64,000 nucleotides of DNA from JBLHKS01 sp047620505. Lineage in GTDB: Bacteria; Verrucomicrobiota; Verrucomicrobiia; Verrucomicrobiales; DEV007. The DNA lies in contig JBLHKS010000013.1 in assembly GCA_047620505.1 (NCBI GenBank), forward strand, positions 1 through 64,000, given 5' to 3'. This document shows positions 15,768 through 25,700 of this stretch, in pieces (within the stretch, counting starts at the first letter, position 1; every line of letters starts with the position of its first letter). Under the pieces are notes generated by a model. That model was not told the origin of the DNA and ran no database searches. It was given only the letters and a program-made list of their open reading frames with translations. A program made the position numbers and the translations under genes.

Positions 15768-18356
15768 ATGAGCAGACTGACCTTCTCCCTCTTCCTCGCA
15801 GTAGCTCCCTTTTCCGTGCTCGGCTCATCAGCAGCTGCTGACGATTCCTACACGCCCGGCGAGCCCGTCAGCGGTGACTTCAAAACCTTCGCTTCAGGCT
15901 TTCTCGATAAAAACTGCTTCGAGTGCCACGACGACGACACGGCCAAGGGCGATCTCTCGCTGCTCGACCTCGGTCCGGTGGACGAGACCAACGCCGCGGT
16001 CTGGAAGTCGATCTGGGCGCAGGTGGCGCTCGAGGAGATGCCGCCGAAGGACAAGTCGCAGCCCGAGGTCATCGAGCGGCTCCAGTTCTCCGACTGGATC
16101 GTTAGCGAGCTGCAGCGCGTCATGGCGGACAAGGGCGGCTTCTACGCTCACCTCGATCCTAACAAGGGCAACTTCATCAGCCACGACCTGCTCTTCGGCC
16201 CCCTGCCCGAAGGCATCGTACTCGCGCCGGCATCTTCGCCAGCGCGAATCTGGCGAGTGACGCCTCAGGAGCACATCACGCGGCTCAACGAGCTGATCAA
16301 CACCGAGCCGGAATTCGACCCGGAGAAGCCGGGCGTCCGCACTCATGGCGATGTCGTCCCTACCAATCACGGCGGCGAGCTGAAACTCTACTTCGGCACC
16401 GATCGAATCATAAAGTGGGAAGGCGGGACTGTGGCCTACGCAACTGCGGTCAAAAGCGTGCCCGTCGTTCTCTCGTCGGGCCGGAAACACGGCTTCGAAA
16501 ACTACCCGGATTTTTACTCCGTCAATAGCGCGGAGGCGACCCAGATTCTTGGTAAGGCTGAGGACATTCTCGAATACATGGCCTACGGGCCGCTCAGTCT
16601 CGTCGGCTTTCCGGAACAGATCACGGACGATCCCAGAACCTACGAGACCACGGTCAAACCAAAGGGCGATCTCCGCGGCTTGCCAACGGCCATCGTCTAC
16701 AATACGAAAGTTGTTCGCCCGATGACGCCGGTCTACGACCTGATGCAGGAGCCCGAGATCACCGACGAGCGCCTGCGTGCTGCGGTCGACTTCCTCTTCG
16801 AGGCCCTGACTTTCCGCCCACCAACTGCGGAGGAATCCGACAACTACATAAAGATCGTAAAAGACTCGATCGCGAAGGTAGGCAAAGAGAACGGCGTGAT
16901 GATGGGGCTGTCTTCCATTTTCCTTGACGGCGATGCGCTGTTCCGGCCGGAGCTGGTCGAAACCGGCAAGCCTGACGAACACGGTCGAGTCATGCTTCAG
17001 GACTGGGAGCTGGGTCTGGCGGTGAACCACGCGCTGCGCTACATCCGGCCCGACGAGGAACTCCATCAGGCAATGGTCGACGGCAAGATGCGAACCCGCG
17101 AAGACGTGGAACGCGAAGTTGCCCGGATGCTTGCCGACGACAGCATTCGCAAGCCCCGGATTCTGCGCTTTTTCCGTGATTACTTCGACCACGACCTCGG
17201 TGGCTACATCTGCAAGGACGCCAAAGCACAGGCGACCACCGGGGCCCCCAGTGGGAATAGCCACTTCCGAGCGATGTTCGACGCAGCGGCGAGCACGGAC
17301 CGCCTCGTCGAGCTGATCCTTGAAGAAGACAAGGACGTCCTCCAGCAGCTGCTGACCACCCAGCAGGTCGTGGCCACCCGGAACGACAACATCTACTTCG
17401 GCAGGAAACACACTCCTGAAGAGCGAAAAGCCGCTACGGAAGCGAAGAAAAAAGCCGACCAGGAACTGGCTGAGGAGTTCAACGCCGAACTGGAGAAAGT
17501 TAAGACTGAGTTGGCAGACGTGGAGGCCAAATTGAAGGAGAAGCCCGAGGACAAGGAGACGGTAAAAACTCTGGATAAAACGAAGAAAGATCTGATTGCC
17601 AAGAAGAAAAAGATCGAAAACGACAAGAAGCGGAAGCGAAGCGACATCAATGTTAACGTGACCGTGGCAGAACTGTCTGGCGAGCGAATCTACGCTCGCG
17701 TCGGCCACCGCTCCTTCGGCGCTGGCTCCATGAAGCCCGAGCGAACTCTCGCCACGGCCCCCGAGGGCCAGCGCCTCGGCATCCTGACGCATCCCAGCTG
17801 GCTGGTCTCGCATTCTGACGCCATGGACAATCATGCCATCCATCGCGGCATCTGGATTCGCACGCGACTGCTCGGCGGCGGAATTCCTGACGTTCCCATC
17901 ACGGTCGATGCTCAGCTCCCAGACGAACCGGAGAACACCCTGCGGGAGAGGATGCGCGTCACCCGTGAGAAATACTGCTGGACCTGTCACGAGAAAATGG
18001 ACCCGCTCGGGCTGCCCTTTGAGATGTACAACCACGCCGGCCTGTTTCGGACGACCGAGCTGGATCAGCCCGTGGACACCTCTGGCGAGATTATCGATTC
18101 TGGCGATCCTCAGCTGGACGGCCCCGTCGAGAATGCCCTCGACCTGATCCAGAAGCTTTCGGAAAGCGAACGCGTCGAGCAGGTCTTCGTTCGCCACGCC
18201 TTTCGGTTCTGGATGGGTCGCAACGAAACCCTCAACGACGCCCCCGTCCTTCAAGCCGCCCACAAAGCTTATCGCGATAGCGGCGGCAGCATGAAGGCAT
18301 TGATCACCTCGCTGGTGACTTCCGACGCGTTTTTGTATCGGAAGGTGGAAGGTTAG
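15768..18356 (+). CDS. DUF1592/DUF1588/DUF1585 cytochrome-like exported protein
   Basis: The protein has 862 residues with a signal peptide ending near Ala24. A PVC cytochrome C1-type heme site C-F-E-C-H is at residues 50-54 in FLDKNCFECHDDDTAKGDL. A DUF1592-like central region follows. Residues 560-625 are a highly charged Glu/Lys coiled coil (EKVKTELADVEAKLKEK). After this come DUF1588 (GILTHPSWL, IHRGIWIRTRLLGG) and a second heme-type site CWTCHEKMDPLGLPFE, then DUF1585 at the end (RVEQVFVRHAFRFWMGRNETLND, FLYRKVEG). Family knowledge: these multidomain proteins are periplasmic or outer-membrane redox proteins of unknown substrate that pair with DUF1552. Full palindrome copies are at 15829-15840 and 17343-17354. 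Confidence 0.88.
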   Translation: MSRLTFSLFLAVAPFSVLGSSAAADDSYTPGEPVSGDFKTFASGFLDKNCFECHDDDTAKGDLSLLDLGPVDETNAAVWKSIWAQVALEEMPPKDKSQPEVIERLQFSDWIVSELQRVMADKGGFYAHLDPNKGNFISHDLLFGPLPEGIVLAPASSPARIWRVTPQEHITRLNELINTEPEFDPEKPGVRTHGDVVPTNHGGELKLYFGTDRIIKWEGGTVAYATAVKSVPVVLSSGRKHGFENYPDFYSVNSAEATQILGKAEDILEYMAYGPLSLVGFPEQITDDPRTYETTVKPKGDLRGLPTAIVYNTKVVRPMTPVYDLMQEPEITDERLRAAVDFLFEALTFRPPTAEESDNYIKIVKDSIAKVGKENGVMMGLSSIFLDGDALFRPELVETGKPDEHGRVMLQDWELGLAVNHALRYIRPDEELHQAMVDGKMRTREDVEREVARMLADDSIRKPRILRFFRDYFDHDLGGYICKDAKAQATTGAPSGNSHFRAMFDAAASTDRLVELILEEDKDVLQQLLTTQQVVATRNDNIYFGRKHTPEERKAATEAKKKADQELAEEFNAELEKVKTELADVEAKLKEKPEDKETVKTLDKTKKDLIAKKKKIENDKKRKRSDINVNVTVAELSGERIYARVGHRSFGAGSMKPERTLATAPEGQRLGILTHPSWLVSHSDAMDNHAIHRGIWIRTRLLGGGIPDVPITVDAQLPDEPENTLRERMRVTREKYCWTCHEKMDPLGLPFEMYNHAGLFRTTELDQPVDTSGEIIDSGDPQLDGPVENALDLIQKLSESERVEQVFVRHAFRFWMGRNETLNDAPVLQAAHKAYRDSGGSMKALITSLVTSDAFLYRKVEG

Positions 18357-18393
18357 AGATCGGGGCGGGCTGAAGAAAGAATTGAATCGCGGT

Positions 18394-19386
18394 TTACTCC
18401 GGGAGATCGAAAGCCTTAAAGACGACAGCGTCAGCTTTGGCCGTTCCGCCAGTCATCCAGAGTTTTCCGTCATGCTCGACAAGACCCGGATAGGAATTGC
18501 CAGCCGGTTTCCCAATTTCCGTCAGCTGCGCAGTTTCCGGATCGACCAACCACAATCCCATGTTTCGCCCTGTCGCAACCAGCCGGCCATCGCGCAGCAC
18601 GAGCAACTTCGGTCCGGCGAACGTCGCCACGCCATTCCAATCGAGCTGGATTTTCTTCCACTCCCATTCCTGTAAACTCGGCTCGCGGCTGATCCCGAGC
18701 TTCGCGTCGACCACGCCGTCTTTTGTCGAAGGCTGCCGCGCCAGACAAACGGCGAAATTTTTCCCCAGGAACGCCAACGCAGCCTCAGAGCCGCCGGACT
18801 CAGGGAAAAAATCATCCTTCAACATTCGCCATGTTCGGCCGTCGCGCGTGCGGTAGAGCGCGCCGGAAGCCTGCGTTCCATGATAAGCGACGCTGTAGCC
18901 CATCCCGCGATTCCAGGTCGTGTCCCAGCGCCACGTGTTCACTCCAGTTGGGCAGGCTTGCGCCGGGCCCCACACCGCGCCGTCACGCGAGAGCCACGTA
19001 ATGGACTGCCGAATCACATCAGCCTCGCCGTCGCTGGCCGAATTTCCGGCACGCTCGACGAATGCGATGCAGGAGGTCAGCATGAGAGCGCCCTCGGCCG
19101 TGATCGAGAGTCGCGGGTCCCTCACGTCACCACCATTCCACTCGAACAACGCCGCGGTTTCCCAACTCGTTCCGTCAACGCTGCGAATCAATCGGGTCCG
19201 CCCGGAATTGTCGTTCCCGTGCACAATGCCTTCGCGAAACGCGCAAAACCACTGATCTCGAAACCGGACCAGATCGGGGAATTCGATCCGGCATTCGTCG
19301 CGGTCTTCAATGCGCGAGATGTCCCAGATGATCTCCTGAGAAAAAACCGGAGGGGCGATGAGTAATGCGAAAATGAGTCGAAGCAT
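18394..19386 (-). CDS. Exported sialidase-like propeller, paralogue of 12875-13846
   Basis: The start is the second ATG (19386) or the one at 19395; either gives a signal peptide (LRLIFALLIAPPVFS). About 330 residues follow with the same pattern as the paralogue: FPDLVRFRDQWFCAFREG, RSVDGTSWE, RDPRLSITAEGALML, WLSRDGAVW, RTRDGRTWRM, LVLRDGRLVATGRN. These are sialidase/BNR-type blades with the early Arg-rich FREG motif. The catalytic Tyr/Glu pair cannot be placed with confidence, so true sialidase activity is unproven. It converges with the DUF1592 gene, with 37 bases between the stops. Confidence 0.75.
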   Translation of the reverse strand: MLRLIFALLIAPPVFSQEIIWDISRIEDRDECRIEFPDLVRFRDQWFCAFREGIVHGNDNSGRTRLIRSVDGTSWETAALFEWNGGDVRDPRLSITAEGALMLTSCIAFVERAGNSASDGEADVIRQSITWLSRDGAVWGPAQACPTGVNTWRWDTTWNRGMGYSVAYHGTQASGALYRTRDGRTWRMLKDDFFPESGGSEAALAFLGKNFAVCLARQPSTKDGVVDAKLGISREPSLQEWEWKKIQLDWNGVATFAGPKLLVLRDGRLVATGRNMGLWLVDPETAQLTEIGKPAGNSYPGLVEHDGKLWMTGGTAKADAVVFKAFDLPE

Positions 19387-19490
19387 GCGCTCCAAGGTTT
19401 AGTGAAACTCTGTCAGGTCAATTTTAACCAACGCTCTCTTCCGGAGGCTGCGGGATCAAGACGACTGCTGCGCCATTCCTCAGAAGGAGA

Positions 19491-20168
19491 TCATCGGCCA
19501 CGCTCGCCGTTGTAGATTCGATGCCCGTCGCGTTTGGCGCGGTGATAGGCTTTTACCGAGACTTCTTCGACCGCGAAACCAGCATTTCGCAGCTGCTTGG
19601 GAAATTGCGGCTCGGCGGACGCCGCCCAGAAGGAGACCCGCCCACCTGGTTTGAGAGAATTATAAATCGTCTTCAGCCCAGCACGATCGTAGAGGCGGTA
19701 ATTGGCGGGTTGCACCAGCGCCGTCGGGCCATTGTCGACATCCAGCAAGATAGCATTGAAGTGCGCCTCGCCCGCTTTTACGATGCAGTCGAAGACATCA
19801 CCCGTGTAGATGCGAACCCGCTTCTCATCCAGCAGCAGCCCGTTGAGATCGCCGAGAAATTCGCGGTTCCAAGTCACGACCTCCGGCAACAATTCCGCGA
19901 CGGTGACGACAGCTTTGGCTCCAACCAGTTCGAGCACGCGCTTCAGGCTAAAGCCAAGTCCCAAGCCACCGATGAGCACCTTCGGCGCGGAGTTCGGCTT
20001 TTTGAATCGGCAGGCCTCGTCGGCGAGCAACAGCTCTGAAGCGGTCCTGGTCGAACTCATCAACTGATAGCCGTTCAGCTTCAGCGAGTATTCCCCGTTA
20101 TGTTCGTGGAGCGAAAAACGGGATCCGTCTGGCGTCCGGGTTTCGCCGAGGTTTTTGGTGGGGATCAT
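19491..20168 (-). CDS. Spermidine-synthase-like methyltransferase-fold protein
   Basis: The frame is open far upstream, but the ATG at 20168 (225 residues) is the sensible start: homology begins there, and upstream residues overlap a DUF1588 gene fragment on the other strand. The protein has the polyamine synthase/methyltransferase glycine loop VLIGGLGLGFSLKRVLE, the acidic strand end TVAELLPEVVTWNRE, then RVRIYTGDVFD and AILLDVDNGP. This is the SpeE-like Rossmann core without the usual N-terminal beta domain, so it is shorter than typical SpeE (about 280 residues). It may be a nucleotide or amine methyltransferase-like enzyme rather than a spermidine synthase. No polyamine genes are nearby. 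Confidence 0.7.
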   Translation of the reverse strand: MIPTKNLGETRTPDGSRFSLHEHNGEYSLKLNGYQLMSSTRTASELLLADEACRFKKPNSAPKVLIGGLGLGFSLKRVLELVGAKAVVTVAELLPEVVTWNREFLGDLNGLLLDEKRVRIYTGDVFDCIVKAGEAHFNAILLDVDNGPTALVQPANYRLYDRAGLKTIYNSLKPGGRVSFWAASAEPQFPKQLRNAGFAVEEVSVKAYHRAKRDGHRIYNGERGR

Positions 20169-20289
20169 GAGCCGCCGAGGATCGCACGTCCACGGGCGCG
20201 GGGCAAGGAAGCCGTGAGGATCGAGGGCGACTGCAGGCTCAGCAGCTGCTGGCCAAATTTGCCGGTCGTCGAGCGAATGCGGGCACGCC

Positions 20290-20456
20290 CGGGCGAAATA
20301 CGGACGGGCCTGCCACGAGAAGATGGACCGCTCGGGCTGCCCTTCGAAATGTACAACCGCGCCGGCCTGCATCGAACGGCCGACCGTATCCAGAAGCTTT
20401 CGGCAATCGAGCACGTCGAGCAAGTGTTCGTCCGACACGTCTTTCGCTTCTATTTC
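20290..20456 (+). pseudogene. Fragment of a DUF1588/DUF1585 cytochrome-like gene
   Basis: The plus strand carries a shortened, shuffled copy of the end of the 15768-18356 gene. DNA reading CACGAGAAGATGGACC...GGGCTGCCCTT (from about 20315) matches 17988 onward, giving GLPFEMYNRAGLHRT. After a deletion it continues IQKLSAIEHVEQVFVRHVFRFYFGA, against IQKLSESERVEQVFVRHAFRFWMG in the intact gene. There is no start or stop of its own. It ends within the 3' end of the beta-helix gene and overlaps the region upstream of the spermidine-synthase-like gene. A full palindrome (20240-20251) lies just before it. Confidence 0.75.
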
Positions 20457-21958
20457 GGCGCACTCTCGTTGAGGATTTCTCCTTCGACCATATTGTCACG
20501 GAGAGTAATGTTGGTACAACTGGCGGCGATGGAAATGGCCTTGGCTCCTTCTCCGGGGGCAATTTGATTCTCCGAAATCATGACCTGACTCGAGTCTTCC
20601 AGAAAAATCGCAGCGCGTTTGCCTCCTGTAATAATATTGCCCGAGATGCGAATCAATTTACTATGCCGCTTGGGGCCTCCGGGCTGACGCCAGAGCCGGA
20701 TCGCATAGTCTCCTTCATATTCAAAGAACTGGTTATCTACCACCGACGCGCGTTCCGTGCCGCGAAGGCTGATTCCCACGTGTTTACCTCCTGAAAACGT
20801 ATTGCTGGAAATAACGAGAAAGCGACTGACGTAGGCTTCAATATCCGTTCCTTTGCTGTCCTCAAAAAAATTTCCCGTAATGACTGTCCGTCCGTCAAGA
20901 CAGCCGCTCATATTGATAGCGGTGCCCGATCCAGTGAAACTATTAAACGCGATGACACTGTTATATCCATCAAAATCAATTCCGCCACAGCCAATCGCAC
21001 AATCTTTGATGAAATTATGGGTCACTATCATTTCCCGAACACCGTAGCACCAGAAAATAGCTGATCCCCCACAGCGCTCCACGGTGTTATCTTTTATCGT
21101 CACTCGGGCAATCGTGAAGCCCACATGAATCCCCTGGACCGCGCAGTCATAGACTCGATTCCCCTCAATCGTCACCTCGCCACTTCCCTGCATAGAGATG
21201 CCATCCGACGCGGAGTTTAGAATCGTATTGTTACGGATGATGATATTTCGCTGATTCCTTTCAGGTTTTTGGGGGTCGATATGAATCGCAGCCAAGTTAT
21301 AGGCCGTTGGCTCATCAGCTTGACGCTGACAATCAAAGGTCATTCCTTCAATCACCAGATTCTCCACCGCATTTTTCGTTGAATTGGTGGTCAACATCGA
21401 AAACGAAGTGGAAAACATCGGGGTCTTATCGATCCCATAAGCTTTGGCTGCGCCTTCTGATCTGTAAGCCTCAAAAGTGATCCTATTTGTTGCTGAATCA
21501 ATGGCAGTGATCTTTCCCGTCAATCCAGTGAAAGCAGATCCTTCACCGTCCCACAGATAGAAATCTTGATCGACCTGGTAGGCGTTTGCATCCTGAACCG
21601 TGACTTCTGTTGCCCCGGCTTCCACGGGTTGCGTATAGGCTTGGGTGATAGCAGGAATCTTTTTGAGAATGGCCCCAGGTGCACCGGTCACGACCAAGTT
21701 GGAATGCATATAGATTCCGCGGCTGATGAGGTATTCCCCGGGCGGGAAAAAGACAATCCCATTTTGCTCGGCTGCATCCGCCAAGGCGGATTCGATGGCC
21801 GCCGTATCATCGGTGACACCATCGCCCTTGGCGCCCACATCTTTAACGGATACGGCAAAGGCCTGCTGCCCCACCGGCGCCGCCTGAACAACAAGAGTTC
21901 CCATCGTCGCTAAAATGGCGAAAAGGGTTATAGGTAATGAGGAAATGCTACGTTTCAT
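20450..21958 (-). CDS. Exported right-handed beta-helix (pectate-lyase-superfamily) protein
   Basis: The protein has 502 residues with a signal peptide (SISSLPITLFAILATMGTLVVQA). The mature part starts with the pectate-lyase-3 hallmark VKDVGAKGDGVTDDTAAIESAL, then FFPPGEYLIS. A long series of beta-helix coils follows (NIIIRNNTILNSASDGISMQGSGEVTIEGNRVYDC, VTIKDNTVERCGGSAIFW, VISSNTFSGGKHVGISLRG). This architecture is found in polysaccharide lyases, GH28 enzymes, mannuronan epimerases and phage tail spikes; I see no catalytic set that decides among them. Codon use is visibly more AT-rich than in its neighbours, and it contains no copy of the genome's repeated palindrome, so it may be acquired. 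Its 3' end abuts a DUF1588 fragment. Confidence 0.8.
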   Translation of the reverse strand: MKRSISSLPITLFAILATMGTLVVQAAPVGQQAFAVSVKDVGAKGDGVTDDTAAIESALADAAEQNGIVFFPPGEYLISRGIYMHSNLVVTGAPGAILKKIPAITQAYTQPVEAGATEVTVQDANAYQVDQDFYLWDGEGSAFTGLTGKITAIDSATNRITFEAYRSEGAAKAYGIDKTPMFSTSFSMLTTNSTKNAVENLVIEGMTFDCQRQADEPTAYNLAAIHIDPQKPERNQRNIIIRNNTILNSASDGISMQGSGEVTIEGNRVYDCAVQGIHVGFTIARVTIKDNTVERCGGSAIFWCYGVREMIVTHNFIKDCAIGCGGIDFDGYNSVIAFNSFTGSGTAINMSGCLDGRTVITGNFFEDSKGTDIEAYVSRFLVISSNTFSGGKHVGISLRGTERASVVDNQFFEYEGDYAIRLWRQPGGPKRHSKLIRISGNIITGGKRAAIFLEDSSQVMISENQIAPGEGAKAISIAASCTNITLRDNMVEGEILNESAPK

Positions 21959-22030
21959 GGATATTTCGGGTCGTTAGCTTCTGAACTGAAAACACGCTGT
22001 GATTCTTCCGTATTTATTGATCTAACAGTT

Positions 22031-22771
22031 TCACAATGAATCGCCGCGCAACGCCTTGCGTAGGGGACAGTCGTCCATATCCACCCCGGTTGGCACGCGA
22101 TACTTGCCCAGCAGCTGCTGAGAGCGCTTCGCAAGCATTCGCCGAACTTCCCGGCGCTTGCCCTTCTCGCGTGGGATCTTCATTTCGTCGTAGGCGGTCG
22201 TCTGATGCCGCATCCAAGCGACCGTCGCAGCTTCCGCCCGCTGCTCGATTGGAATGCGCTGCGTCCGCGCAACGGTCCCGCTTCCAACTGGAACAGCGAG
22301 ATCCGCAATCGCTTTGGCCAGCTGATTCCCCAACAAGTGATGCGCCGAGTCAAAGTTCAGAAACGCCAACACTTCGACCTTGAAATCATTGGCGTAGACC
22401 TCTTGAGCCTGAGCCCGTTTCGCCCGGCCAGCTTCCAGCTTCTTCTCATAAGCCGGATCCTGACGCTCGATCTCCAACTCCCTGCGCAGAGCCTCGATCC
22501 GTTCGGTGGGCGCCCAGATTCCCTGGGAAAACTTCTTCCGTCCCTTCTTCTCGACGGACGTCCACGATGGCCCGTCCTTTTTGATTCTTCGACTTAAGGC
22601 CGCGTCTCCAGGCTTCAACAAACTCCAGCTTTCGGGTACAGTGAGGGTCTTTCCGTCTGCGGTCAGGACGTGACGGGGTTTTGGTGAGGGCTGAACTTCC
22701 CGGGTTTCAGTGGGCATCTCGCAATTGCCGTTTTCTGCCCCACTCTGCAAGCCATCGTTGCTCAACTTCAT
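22031..22771 (-). CDS. DUF2293 family protein
   Basis: The frame is open to 22957, but residues encoded above 22798 overlap the kinase gene and are Arg-rich nonsense. The ATG at 22771, 27 bases after the kinase stop, gives 246 residues. The body matches DUF2293: LKPGDAALSRRIKKDGPSWTSVEKKGRKKFSQGIWAPTERI, then AVPVGSGTVARTQRIPIEQRAEAATVAWMRHQTTAYDEMKIPREKGKRREVRRMLAKRSQQLL. The conserved His and Arg cluster is intact. The function of DUF2293 is unknown; it is soluble and basic and often regarded as nucleic-acid related. It is probably co-transcribed with the interrupted kinase upstream. A full palindrome (22109-22120) encodes QQLL. Confidence 0.82.
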   Translation of the reverse strand: MKLSNDGLQSGAENGNCEMPTETREVQPSPKPRHVLTADGKTLTVPESWSLLKPGDAALSRRIKKDGPSWTSVEKKGRKKFSQGIWAPTERIEALRRELEIERQDPAYEKKLEAGRAKRAQAQEVYANDFKVEVLAFLNFDSAHHLLGNQLAKAIADLAVPVGSGTVARTQRIPIEQRAEAATVAWMRHQTTAYDEMKIPREKGKRREVRRMLAKRSQQLLGKYRVPTGVDMDDCPLRKALRGDSL

Positions 22772-22797
22772 GAGTTCGCTGGAAGAGAGAGGCGGGC

Positions 22798-25700
22798 TCA
22801 GTTTTCGCTGGGCTGACCGTCGCCGTGCTCGCGAATGAATTCGGCCGGATCTTGGTGATCGTCGGAGTAGGAAACCGTGCGCAATTTTGGCAACTCCAGC
22901 AAGAATTCCAAATTGCCGGCGTTTTTCGAGACGACCACCTCTTCCAGCTCTTTGCATTGCGCCAGTGGGCTTAGGTCGACGAGGTTCGGGCAGGCCGTCA
23001 ATTCCACGCGCTTCAGCGCCGGTCCCGCGATCGGGCTGATGTCCGTGAACGCGCCTGACGCTTCGAAGTGCTCCAACTCCAATCCGCGAAGCGGGCTGAG
23101 ATCGGCGACAGCCGGAATGGTCAGCGTCGCCTGCTTCAACGGCATCCCCTCTAACCCAGCCAGGCTAGTTAGCTGGTCTCCAACAATGAGCGTCAGAGTC
23201 TCAATCGGTAGTCCGCGCAAGGCTTCGAGGCTCTCCAGTTTCCTGACAGCGAAGTCGGCCCGTTGCAGCGCGGTGAACGATTTCAAAGGGTCCAAGTTCG
23301 TGAGTCGTTGGTCGTGGAAATTCAGATCCACCGCGTTCACCTCTAAGAGCGGGCTGTAATCGTTGACCGGCAAATTTTGAAGCTTGAGAACCTCGAAATT
23401 CTTCCCTCGCAACGCCGAGAGGTCTTCGATCGGGCAGTTGTTGATGAGCAACTGCCTCAGCGGAGCGTCGCGAACCATGTCCAAGTCGCGGACCTCCTGG
23501 TTCTCCAGCGTGAGCACTTCCAACGGCATTCCCTCCAGCGGACTGAAATCGCTGATCGCCCCGGTTCGCTGAAGACTCAGCGACTTGATCGGCAACCCCC
23601 GCAGCGGGGCGAGGCTGTTTAACTCCGGGCAGTCAGCGGCGTGTAGTTCTTCCAGCGGCGCCCCCTGGAGCGGGCCGAGATCGGCGACCTTCGTTCCGCT
23701 GATCGTCAGTTTTTTGAGCGGCCTGCCTCGAAGCGGCTCCAAATCGGTAACCTGGGTACGGCTAATGTTGAGCTCCTCGATCGGCATGTCGCGCAGGCTG
23801 GTGAGTCCCACGACTTGAGTGCCGTCCAAAATAAGCCGCCTGATCGGCATTTCCTCCAGCGGCGTCAGATCGCTGACCGGATGCGTGAACAGTTCGAGAT
23901 TGGACATCGGCAACCCCGCCAGGGGGCCGATGTTCACTAGTTCTTTCCGCCCGGAGTGATGGAAATCGAGTGACACACCGCCTTCGTACTGAAAGTGAAT
24001 CCAGCTAGTCGTCAATTTGCCGTCTGAGTAAAAAGCCATTTCCAGGCCGGGATTGGCGGCTTCGAGAGCGCCGAGCGCCGCAATCACACGCAGTTGCATC
24101 GCCTTAGTTTCATCGCCGGTCCGGCTGTAAATTCGACTCGCGAGGACGGAGTCGAAGGGCTCGATTTCAGCGGCGAGATTGATGATTGATTCCGGCAAAA
24201 CGCCGTTCTCCGCGGTCTCCGTTTTCCACCGTGCGGCGATTTCGCGGTATTTCCAGGCGCGGCCTTGCTCCGCTGCATCCTTGGAAACTGAAGCAGCCTG
24301 ATCGAGAGCCTTGATCGCTTCCTGGAACTCAAATTCGGCCAATTTGATCCGCGCAAGCTCAAACCACGCGTCCGGCAGCTGCTGGTCGAGCCCGGTCGCG
24401 GTTTCGATCGATTCCAGCGCCGCCGCGTCGTCGGAATTCGCAAAAGCGGCTCGGGCTTCGTCGACGAATTTCGGCGCTGCTTTTCGGCTGACCGCCCGGA
24501 TTTGCCGCTCGCTGCTGATCGTCTTCCCAACAAACCCGACGCCGAGCAGAGCGATCAGGAAAACGCTGATTGTGGCGAATTTGTTGCGCTTCACGAAGAG
24601 AGCCAAAAGTTTCATCGCGCCGGCTTCCTCGGCTGAGGTTGCGAAGCCACCCTGAAACTTCTCGATATCGCCCAACAGCCCGGACACCGACTGATAACGA
24701 TTGTCCTGCTTCACCGCCATCGCCTTCATCGTGATCGCGGCGAGCGCCTCGGGTATGCGTTCGTTAGGGCAGTGGTAAAGTCGACGTTGCTCTGGCAAAC
24801 CACGAACCTCGGTCACGCGCTTGGGCTGTTTTTTCGTGTTGTAACTCGTGGGCGTCTGCACCTCGCCGCTGGACACTTTCTTGAGCACTTCATCGATCGT
24901 TTTGCCGTCGACCGGCGGGTGCAACGTTAGGATGTTGTAGAGAATCGCGCCTAACGCGTAAACATCGGTGCGCCGATCCATCAAGCGGGTTTCGCCAATC
25001 GCCTGTTCCGGCGCCATGAACTGCGGGGTGCCGAAAATCGTGCCCGAAATCGTCGCCAAAGCTCCCGTGATGTCTTGCTAACGAACCGAGTTAATCGCCT
25101 CCGGACTCACGTAGGGATCGTCAGCGCTGTGACCGAGCACCTTGGCCAGGCCCCAATCCATCACCAACACCTCGCCAAACTCGCCCACCATGATGTTCTC
25201 CGGTTTGAGATCCCGGTGGATCACCTCTTTTGAATGCGCGAACGCCATCGCCTCACACACTTTCTGGAAGACGTTCAGGAGCCGGTTGAGCGAGTATTCT
25301 TTGAGGATCTTCTCATCCCGCTGGGCGATTTTCGACAAAATTTCGTGCAGTGTCAGGCCCTTCACGAATTTCATCGCGTAGTAGACGTTTCCCGCGCCGT
25401 CGACGCCGAGATCGTGAACCGGAACCACGCCCGGATGTTCGAGCTGACCGGTAACCTGGGCTTCCTCAATGAAACGCAGGACTTCCACGTTGGTGGCCGC
25501 GTTAGGATCGAGCAGCACCTTGATCGCGACATCTCGCCGCACGTTCAAATCGCTCGCCCTGATGATCGCGCCCATACCGCCACGAGCCACGACGTCGCCG
25601 TATTCGTATTTCCGATTCTGGTCGCCGGTCAGCACCTCGGTCCCGAGTTTGACGCCGCCCTCGATTTTCCGCTCCGTCATGAACTGAGCGATCGTCTTTT

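Noticed and set aside
15894..18263. A 789-codon open frame antisense to the DUF1592 gene
   Set aside because: The sense strand carries heme sites and family domains; the antisense product has no domain and no plausible start region.
20169..20438. N-terminal extension of the spermidine-synthase-like gene
   Set aside because: The extra 90 residues are the reverse strand of a DUF1588 gene fragment and of a palindrome copy; homology starts at the ATG 20168.
22772..22957. N-terminal extension of the DUF2293 protein
   Set aside because: It overlaps the kinase gene in another frame and is Arg-rich without family similarity; the ATG at 22771 fits better.
22798..25059. The second half of the kinase as an independent gene
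   Set aside because: It begins inside the activation segment of the kinase fold with only a TTG codon, and upstream codons in the same frame complete the domain.
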